A DNA stretch of 30,274 nt from Opitutales bacterium (lineage in GTDB: Bacteria; Verrucomicrobiota; Verrucomicrobiia; Opitutales; Intestinicryptomonadaceae). This document shows positions 1-5,215 of this stretch, in pieces; the stretch's first letter is position 1, and each line of letters opens with the position of its first letter. Where the stretch lies: positions 1-30,274 of the forward strand of contig JAFXRX010000134.1 of NCBI GenBank assembly GCA_017526045.1. Reading direction: 5' to 3'. The notes under the pieces were generated by a model that did no database searches, was not told the DNA's origin, and was given only the letters and a program-made list of their open reading frames with translations. The position numbers were made by a program, and so were the translations under genes.

Positions 1-122
1 AAAAGCGTTATAGCTTTGCATAGCTGCGTGAAAAATAAAGCCTGCTAGGTCAAGTACTATTTTGGTACACTCCGCTCGCAGGCTTTATTTTTGTCCTCGC
101 TATGCTTTGCTCTAACGCTTTT
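1..122. repeat. 122-bp quasi-palindrome (long interrupted hairpin)
   Basis: The outer arms AAAAGCGTTA (1-10) and TAACGCTTTT (113-122) are perfect reverse complements. The inner arms at 31-45 (AAAAATAAAGCCTGC) and 78-92 are a perfect 15-bp match. Between these arms the two sides share a GCATAGC block flanked by mismatched internal loops. At the apex, GTAC (54-57) pairs with GTAC (65-68) around the loop TATTTTG, with GG (48-49) able to pair with CC (72-73). No credible ORF lies here. The apical part is the same motif found at 247-286 and 2228-2266, so the element belongs with the repeats that follow. It may extend left of the window. Its function is not known to me; a structured RNA or a mobile palindromic repeat are both possible. 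Confidence 0.75.
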
Positions 123-184
123 GCACGACGCCCACAACGAAATACATGGGGACGTTGGCGGCATAAATAAACAATAAGCCGCGA

Positions 185-406
185 ATAGTTGCACTCGCTC
201 GCTTGGTTTTGCTACGCAAAACTTTTGTGGTCCGGGATCAAAAAAGGGTGCGTGGTCGAGTATGTATTAATACACTCCCACACACCACTAACATCCCAAA
301 AAGTTTTTTTCAAAAACGTTTTTGGGAGCCCTGTTTTTTTGCTGTCCTCGCTCTTCACGGCTTCTTGTTTGTTTCTATGCGCTCGCTGCCAGCAATTTAA
401 TAAAAA
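185..406 (+). repeat. structured intergenic repeat, copy A
   Basis: This stretch matches the reverse complement of 2105-2405 in several blocks. The blocks are ATAGTTGCACTCGCTCGC (from 185), a hairpin TTTTGC-TAC-GCAAAA (207-221), a shared GTGGTCCGGGATC block, a hairpin at 247-286, a long A/T hairpin with TCCCAAAAA...TTTTTGGGA arms (294-327), and a shared terminal AGCAATTTAAT block. Short reading frames exist in it on both strands, but the conservation follows hairpins rather than codons, so I call it non-coding. It begins about 60 bases after the 122-bp quasi-palindrome; the gap (123-184) contains a small GCGGC/GCCGC hairpin. Confidence 0.75.
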
Positions 407-581
407 CTCCCCGGTTTGACATCGGTTAATCTTTTTACCGACATGGTAATTGAAAAATAAATCAAGAATTTTGCGGGCGTTTAATCAGTTTTTTTAATGC
501 TTCTAAAATGCGTAAAATGCTATCTGTAAAATTTAAAAAAATCTTGACTTTTCGGAGGGGAGGGGTAAATCTATATTCATT
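407..581 (+). promoter_or_regulatory. AT-rich leader region of the PEP-CTERM gene
   Basis: This is an AT-rich spacer between repeat copy A and the start codon at 582. A purine-rich tract, GGAGGGGAGGGG, lies at about 554-565. Its distance of roughly 16 bases from the ATG is longer than a normal Shine-Dalgarno spacing. TTGACT at 544-549 resembles a -35 box, but no well-spaced -10 follows it. I can therefore support only a probable promoter and leader region, not a defined promoter. Confidence 0.3.
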
Positions 582-1808
582 ATGAAAAAAATAATAGCAT
601 TATTAGCTTTGTTCGCCGTGGCGATTTCTTTCGGCGCAACGAATGTTTGGTATTCAAACAATACCGCGTCCGCCTCGCTGGAAGATGCGTGGTGGGGTGA
701 GTCCGCAAATTGGAACAATGCCGTAGAGCAGGGCGTTGGTCCGACAAATACATCCGACGTAAACGCGTATGTCAATATTTATAACGACATCTATATCGAT
801 ACCACTGCCAACATAAACGCGCTTTGGTTTAAAACCGCCGGCAAGATTTTGACCGCCAAAAGCGGAGCAAACTTGACCTCTGCGGGCATCACAAACGAGC
901 ACGGCGGCGCAACCGCAGGCATTTTGATTGAAAGCGGCGCGATAGTCAACATTACCGGCAACGAGAACGGCAACTTTATTGTTGACGGCGGCACGCTCAA
1001 CACAAATCGCATAAACGGCGGCATTCTCAAAATAAATAGCGGCACTGTCACAAACAGCGCGTACACGCAGGGCGGCGCGGACATCACTATGTACGGCGGC
1101 ACGTTTACGGCAAGCCAGCCTGTTGACGGCAACGTAAAATTGACGATGTACGGCGGCAATTTTAACATGGGCGCGACGGATAAAAATCTTGTCGGCACAT
1201 TCACCTTTGCGGGCGGATCATTTGACGGCAACAACAGAATCGACATATCCAACGGCAACACGTTTATTTTTGGCGCGGAAGACGAAAACGGCGCATTCCA
1301 TGCGGCAACGGCGCGTTCGTTTGTGGCGGGCAACAGAATTAGGATATATAATTCGGGTGCCACTGCTACAACATTCAGGTTCAACCTCGGCAACTCAAAC
1401 CTTTTAAGCGACAATTCCGCAAGCAACTTGAAGGCAAACGCCTTTATGTATTCCGCAGGCGAAATTTCAATAGCCGCGAATTTCTCATCTTTAATAGATT
1501 TCTCGAACATTGATTTTTCCGCGCTGAGCGGCGAATACTATGTCTCGTTTGTGGCAATGCAAAACAATTACCACGAGGACAAGACGATAGACTTCTCATA
1601 CCTCGACGATTTTGACGTAGAAAAGGATATTGAATACGGACAGGAATACAACTATGGCGACCGCGTTTCGTTTGTTGTCTCTTACGACAATTCGAACAAA
1701 ATCTATTCCATGGTTATGAATGTAGTTCCTGTTCCCGAACCTGCAACTTATGCCGCGTTGTTCGGGGCTATTGCTCTTGCGTTTGCGGTGTACCGTCGCC
1801 GCAAGTAG
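582..1808 (+). CDS. PEP-CTERM-anchored beta-helix surface protein
   Basis: This 408-residue protein has a Sec signal peptide (MKKIIALLALFAVAISFGA) and ends in a PEP-CTERM sorting signal at about residues 384-408: a VPEP box, one hydrophobic helix and the basic tail YRRRK. In this family the tail is recognised by an exosortase and the protein is carried to the outer surface, often with exopolysaccharide. The body, about residues 80-240, is rich in short Gly-Gly-Thr/Ser/Asn repeats such as MYGGTF, MYGGNF and FAGGSF, spaced about 20 residues apart. That pattern suggests a right-handed beta-helix like those of autotransporter passengers. It stands alone between inverted copies of a non-coding repeat, with a terminator just downstream. 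No exosortase is visible in the window. Ligand and role are unknown. Confidence 0.85.
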   Translation: MKKIIALLALFAVAISFGATNVWYSNNTASASLEDAWWGESANWNNAVEQGVGPTNTSDVNAYVNIYNDIYIDTTANINALWFKTAGKILTAKSGANLTSAGITNEHGGATAGILIESGAIVNITGNENGNFIVDGGTLNTNRINGGILKINSGTVTNSAYTQGGADITMYGGTFTASQPVDGNVKLTMYGGNFNMGATDKNLVGTFTFAGGSFDGNNRIDISNGNTFIFGAEDENGAFHAATARSFVAGNRIRIYNSGATATTFRFNLGNSNLLSDNSASNLKANAFMYSAGEISIAANFSSLIDFSNIDFSALSGEYYVSFVAMQNNYHEDKTIDFSYLDDFDVEKDIEYGQEYNYGDRVSFVVSYDNSNKIYSMVMNVVPVPEPATYAALFGAIALAFAVYRRRK

Positions 1809-1823
1809 GATTGGGTCGAAACG

Positions 1824-1858
1824 AAAAAAAAGGAAAGGCAAACGCCTTTCCTTTTTTT
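1824..1858. terminator. intrinsic terminator after the PEP-CTERM gene
   Basis: The stem GGAAAGGC (1832-1839) and GCCTTTCC (1844-1851) closes the loop AAAC. An A-run precedes it (1824-1831) and a T-run follows it (1852-1858), so it can act in both directions. It lies 16 bases after the stop codon of the gene ending at 1808. Confidence 0.85.
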
Positions 1859-2104
1859 GTAATTATGAATAGAAATTTGGGGCTAGAAAAAAATTTTTCA
1901 TCCCAAGTCTCTAACAGGTGTTCGACTTCAGTAAATTGGCTTGCCGAAGTTTTTTTGTAGCTTTTTGTTTTGGAAGAAAAAAAGAAGTAAAAGTTGTATT
2001 GGGAAAAATCTCATCAAAAAAATATTCAGGAATTTTCCAATCTTTCTATCCGCTATTTAAACAAAGCCATGCGCTTGCGCAGACTTGGGGGCAATGCGTC
2101 CCAA
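1859..2104. other. AT-rich spacer with weak hairpin, no supported gene
   Basis: No convincing gene is seen. The stretch is rich in A and T runs. It holds an imperfect inverted repeat, ATTGGGAAAAAT (1998-2009) against ATTTTCCAAT (2032-2041). An open frame runs through it into repeat copy B on the plus strand (1918-2409), but its composition and its continuation through hairpin repeats make it a spurious ORF. Confidence 0.5.
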
Positions 2105-2405
2105 TTTTTTCATTAAATTGCTTGCATGAGGCGCAAAGAAAAGAGTTTAAACAAAATAGAGCGAGCACAGCAAAAAATATAGGGCTCCCAAAAATGTTTT
2201 TGAAAAAAACTTTTTGGGAAATTAGTTCTGCGAGCGGAGTGTACAAAAGCGTACTTGACCGAGCAGGCTTTTTTGATCCCGGACCACAAAAGTTTTGCGT
2301 AGCAAAAGCTTTTGGGGAGCATAAAAATGCGATAGCATTTTTACCCGAAGGGCGAGAACAGCGCGGATTTTGCGTTAGCAAAACCAAGCGAGCGAGTGCA
2401 ACTAT
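2105..2405 (-). repeat. structured intergenic repeat, copy B (inverted)
   Basis: This is the reverse-complement counterpart of copy A (185-406). It shares the terminal AGCAATTTAAT block, the long A/T hairpin (about 2184-2219), the GTAC-stemmed hairpin (2228-2266), the GTGGTCCGGGATC block and the end block near 2385-2405. Compared with copy A it carries about 75 extra bases, roughly 2308-2380, which contain a perfect hairpin AAAAATGC-GATA-GCATTTTT (2323-2342) and a second TTTTGC...GCAAAA hairpin (2368-2383). The extra block is bordered by short copies of the same TTTTGC motif, so the element looks modular. I see no protein-coding signal. Confidence 0.75.
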
Positions 2406-2423
2406 ATGAAGTTTAAAGCTCTT

Positions 2424-2696
2424 TTATTTTGCTTCCGTCCCCATGTTTGGACAGGAGGGCTTGCCACAGCATTTCTTTGCCGCTACACAAAAGCCCTCTT
2501 TTGCGCAACATTTCGGCTCCGCCTTCTTTGCAACGCAATCAGCTTTCGGGCATTGCGCCTTCTCTTTCGGGCATTCAGCTTTCGCGTTTTGCGCGGCCTT
2601 CGGGCATTCCTTTTTACATTCGTCCGCGTTGCAGTATGCGGTCATGCCGAACAGCGCAACCGACATAATCGAAGCCAATATCATTATCTTTTTCAT
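2424..2696 (-). CDS. small secreted cysteine-rich protein
   Basis: This 90-residue protein has a clear Sec signal peptide (MKKIMILASIMSVALFGM...) with probable cleavage near Ala24 of NADEC. The mature part has 11 or 12 cysteines, mostly in Lys/Ala/Pro/Glu surroundings, as repeated EC-P/K, CCAK and KCCGK units. The start is well supported by AAGGAA about eight bases upstream of the ATG. It begins 29 bases after the gamma-carbonic-anhydrase homologue on the same strand, so the two are probably cotranscribed. That gene also carries a Cys/His-rich metal-binding-type tail. I infer a periplasmic metal-binding or metal-buffering role, but I recognise no named family. Disulfide-rich structure is an alternative. 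Confidence 0.75.
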   Translation of the reverse strand: MKKIMILASIMSVALFGMTAYCNADECKKECPKAAQNAKAECPKEKAQCPKADCVAKKAEPKCCAKEGFCVAAKKCCGKPSCPNMGTEAK

Positions 2697-2725
2697 ATAT
2701 TTTTCCTTTTTTTGCTGGTTGAAAT

Positions 2726-3595
2726 TTATTTCTTTTTTGTTTTTGCGGAAGTTTTTGCCGCCTTTTTAACATTTTTTGCGGATTTCTTCGCGTTTTTTGC
2801 CGCTTTTTTTGCTGTTTTTTCTTCTTTGCAGCGGCAGTGGTGCGAGCCGTCGCAGTCGTCGTGGTGGTGCCCGCAGCAGCATTCGTCTTCATCGTGGCGG
2901 TGATGGTTGCCGCATTTGCATTCATGCTCCTCTTCGTGGCGACGGTGGCGGCCGCAGCAGCAGTGGTGTTCTTCTTCTGAAAAGTGGAGGCCTTCGGGGG
3001 CGTCTTCGCCCATTGCAAAGCATTTGTCGGCGTAGCTTGAGGGCGAGTCGGAGCAGGCAAAGCCCATTGCCTGGAAATACTCTTTGTGGGTTTGCGCAAC
3101 TTCGATATATTTTACAGCCCAGTCGCGTATGCGGGCGCGGGCTTTCATATCCATTGTTTTTACGATTTTTGCGGGGACGCCCATGACGACGCTGCCGTCG
3201 GGAATTTCCATGCCCTTTGTCACGAGGGCGCAGGCGCCTATAACGCATTGGTTGCCGACTTTTGCGCCGTCTAAAACTGTCGCGCCCATGCCGACGAGCG
3301 TTTCGTTGCCGATTTCGCAAGCGTGCAGGATTGCGCCGTGGCCTATTGTCGAGTAGCTGCCGATTTTAACGCCGTAGTCGTCCGCAAGGTGCACCATTGT
3401 GCCGTCCTGGACGTTCGAGCCTTCGCCGACTTCGATTGAATTTATGTCGGCGCGCATGACAACCCCCGGCCAGACGCTCGCCTTTGCGCCGATTTTAACG
3501 TCGCCAATCAAGACCGCGTGCGGGCTGACGTAGGCGGCGGGGTGGATGCGCGGCGAGCGCGCGAAAAATCTGTCCAAGCGTTCTTTTGTTGTCAT
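2726..3595 (-). CDS. gamma-carbonic anhydrase-like hexapeptide protein with Cys/His-rich tail
   Basis: From the ATG at 3595 this gives 289 residues; an in-frame TTG at 3631 would add 12. Neither start has a clear Shine-Dalgarno site. Residues 10-170 form a left-handed beta-helix of the gamma-carbonic anhydrase/YrdA/PaaY group. The three expected zinc-ligand histidines are visible: H69 in VHLAD, and H86 and H91 in IGHGAILHAC. Usual members end near 170-200 residues. Here the chain continues into three tandem repeats of the pattern C-x-C-G-x-H-x-x-H-acidic (about residues 210-256, with 11 Cys and 13 His), then a Lys/Ala-rich tail (about 259-289) resembling histone H1-type tails. The core could hydrate CO2 or be an inactive trimer; the tail suggests metal binding. 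The extension is the unusual part. Confidence 0.85.
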   Translation of the reverse strand: MTTKERLDRFFARSPRIHPAAYVSPHAVLIGDVKIGAKASVWPGVVMRADINSIEVGEGSNVQDGTMVHLADDYGVKIGSYSTIGHGAILHACEIGNETLVGMGATVLDGAKVGNQCVIGACALVTKGMEIPDGSVVMGVPAKIVKTMDMKARARIRDWAVKYIEVAQTHKEYFQAMGFACSDSPSSYADKCFAMGEDAPEGLHFSEEEHHCCCGRHRRHEEEHECKCGNHHRHDEDECCCGHHHDDCDGSHHCRCKEEKTAKKAAKNAKKSAKNVKKAAKTSAKTKKK

Positions 3596-3769
3596 AGGCG
3601 CGAGTTTGCTTGCGGGGGATATTTTAGTCAAGAATAAACGCGGGCGGCGGGGGCGGAATTTATAAAAAATCTTTCGTATTTTTTTCTTTACAACTATACT
3701 TTACAGTACTATTTGTTTTTCTGAATTTTTTAGGGGGAGCGTTGCAGAAAAGGGTTTTTTTGAAAATTT

Positions 3770-3787
3770 GTTCCAATGATTGGGAAC
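3770..3787. promoter_or_regulatory. candidate operator upstream of the oxidoreductase gene
   Basis: GTTCCAATGATTGGGAAC is an inverted repeat (GTTCC/GGAAC plus AA/TT around TGA, with one extra G). It lies 57 bases before the ATG at 3845, in the divergent intergenic region 3596-3844. Its size and symmetry fit a dimeric repressor site. Which regulator binds it cannot be told from this window, and no regulator gene is adjacent. Confidence 0.35.
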
Positions 3788-3844
3788 TTTTTCACATCCG
3801 CTGAAGTCAAAAAAATTTAAGCAAAAACAGAAAGAGGAAAAATT

Positions 3845-5191
3845 ATGAGCACAAAATTCTATTCGAGAAGACAGTTCTTGAAAAGTTCGTTCTTTGGAGG
3901 GGCGGGGCTTTTGATAGCGTCCAATATGTTTGCGCGCACTTGCCTTTCGCCGAACGGCAAGGTCAATTTGGCGATAATCGGCTGCGGCAAGATGTCCGAC
4001 GGCCACATCGGGGGCTTGATTCATTCGCCGATGTGCAAAATCGTCGCGCTCTGCGACGTTGACAGCGCGCGCACGCAGTACCAGAAAATGCGCATCGAGG
4101 GCGAATACAAACGCCGCGGCGGCGCCTCACCCGACATCAAAGTTTACAAGGATTTCCGCGAGCTTTTGGAAAATCCCGAAGTCGACGCAGTTTTGATTGC
4201 GACCCCCGACCACTGGCACGCAATCCCCGCGATTTGCGCGGTCAACGCGGGCAAGGCCGTCTATTGCGAAAAGCCGCTGACTTTCACTGTCGAGGAGGGC
4301 AGGAAGGTTGTAAACGCCGCAAAGCGCATGGGCGTTCCGTTCCAGGTTGGCTCGCAACAGCGCAGCTCCGCGGAATTTAAGAGGGCGGCCCAGCTTGCCC
4401 GCAACAAGTATTTGGGCGAAATCAAGGAAGTTTACGTGGGCGTGGGCCCCGGCAACGCGACCCCGCGCAACTGGAAAATCGAAGAGTGCCCGAGCACTGT
4501 CGACTGGGATTTCTGGTGCGGACCGGCTCCCTACAATCCCTATTCGAGCCAGCTTTTGCCGAAAATCGACCCGAACGCAAAAAAGCCGCACGAAGCCTAC
4601 GGCTGGAATTCGTGGCGCCACCACCTCGACTACGGCAACGGCTCGCAGGCCGACTGGGGCGCGCACCAGTTTGACATTGCCCTCTGGGGCTTGGGGCTCG
4701 ACGGCAAGGGCATCAAGTTTATCGAGCTTACCGACAAGCAGGATATGCCGGGCGCAAAGCACTGGCGCATGTACCGCTATCTGACCGACACGGGCATTCC
4801 GATTTACCGCGGCGACCACCCCGCAATCCCCAAAAAGTGCGCGGGCGGCCTGACTTTCGTATGCGAAAGGGGCTTGATTTCCGCGGCGCGCGGCAGCTTC
4901 TGGTCGGACAACGAGGCTCTCGCCTCCGCAAAGCTGCGCGACGACGACATCACTTTGATTTCTTCGGACTCCCACAAGGAAAACTTCCTGAAGGCGATTT
5001 TGAAGGGCACTCCGCTTGCGGCTCCCGTGGAAGTCGGGCACTCGACAGGCACGCTTTGCATAATCGGCAACATCGCCTACAATTTGGGGCGCAATCTCGA
5101 ATGGGATTGGAAGAAGGAAAAGTTTGTAAACGACCCCGAGGCGTGCAAATTCCTCTCGCGCCCGAACCGCGGCGAATGGGCGGCTTACTAA
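3845..5191 (+). CDS. Tat-exported Gfo/Idh/MocA-family oxidoreductase
   Basis: The 448-residue protein begins with a textbook twin-arginine signal (SRRQFLKSS, residues 7-15) and a hydrophobic stretch, so it should be folded with cofactor and exported. A Rossmann domain follows, with a nucleotide-binding loop IIGCGKMSDG (44-53), IATPDHWHA (118-126) and the EKP motif (142-144) typical of Gfo/Idh/MocA enzymes. The C-terminal half has the DWGAHQFD motif common in secreted members from Planctomycetes, Verrucomicrobia and Bacteroidetes. These enzymes oxidise or isomerise sugars and sugar derivatives with tightly bound NAD(P); some act as GH109-like glycosidases. The substrate cannot be read from sequence. 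GAGG before the ATG supports the start. The HEAT/discoidin gene follows after 24 bases, probably in one operon. Confidence 0.88.
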   Translation: MSTKFYSRRQFLKSSFFGGAGLLIASNMFARTCLSPNGKVNLAIIGCGKMSDGHIGGLIHSPMCKIVALCDVDSARTQYQKMRIEGEYKRRGGASPDIKVYKDFRELLENPEVDAVLIATPDHWHAIPAICAVNAGKAVYCEKPLTFTVEEGRKVVNAAKRMGVPFQVGSQQRSSAEFKRAAQLARNKYLGEIKEVYVGVGPGNATPRNWKIEECPSTVDWDFWCGPAPYNPYSSQLLPKIDPNAKKPHEAYGWNSWRHHLDYGNGSQADWGAHQFDIALWGLGLDGKGIKFIELTDKQDMPGAKHWRMYRYLTDTGIPIYRGDHPAIPKKCAGGLTFVCERGLISAARGSFWSDNEALASAKLRDDDITLISSDSHKENFLKAILKGTPLAAPVEVGHSTGTLCIIGNIAYNLGRNLEWDWKKEKFVNDPEACKFLSRPNRGEWAAY

Positions 5192-5215
5192 TATTGTTGA
5201 AAGGAGAATTTTTAT

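Noticed and set aside
189..419. Short frames in repeat copy A resembling frames in copy B
   Set aside because: Their shared residues come from the repeated DNA itself; insertions and deletions between the copies do not keep frame.
1..420. CRISPR array
   Set aside because: The repeats are few, structured and unevenly spaced, with no regular repeat-spacer pattern and no cas genes.
544..577. TTGACT/TATATT promoter before the PEP-CTERM gene
   Set aside because: The spacing is 22 bases, too long for a standard sigma-70 promoter.
791..1510. Long open frame antisense to the PEP-CTERM gene
   Set aside because: The composition is that of a reverse-strand shadow of a repetitive gene. The sense gene has signal peptide, sorting signal and terminator.
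185..2405. Insertion sequence or transposon
   Set aside because: No transposase gene, no target-site duplication and no terminal repeats with typical IS ends are visible; only non-coding repeats flank the gene.
1918..2409. 163-residue open frame on the plus strand
   Set aside because: It runs through the hairpin-rich repeat copy B, where conservation between copies follows stems and not codons, and there is no start context.
4127..5041. 304-residue open frame antisense to the oxidoreductase
   Set aside because: GC-rich codon bias removes stop codons on the opposite strand. No motif or start signal is visible, and the sense protein is clearly real.
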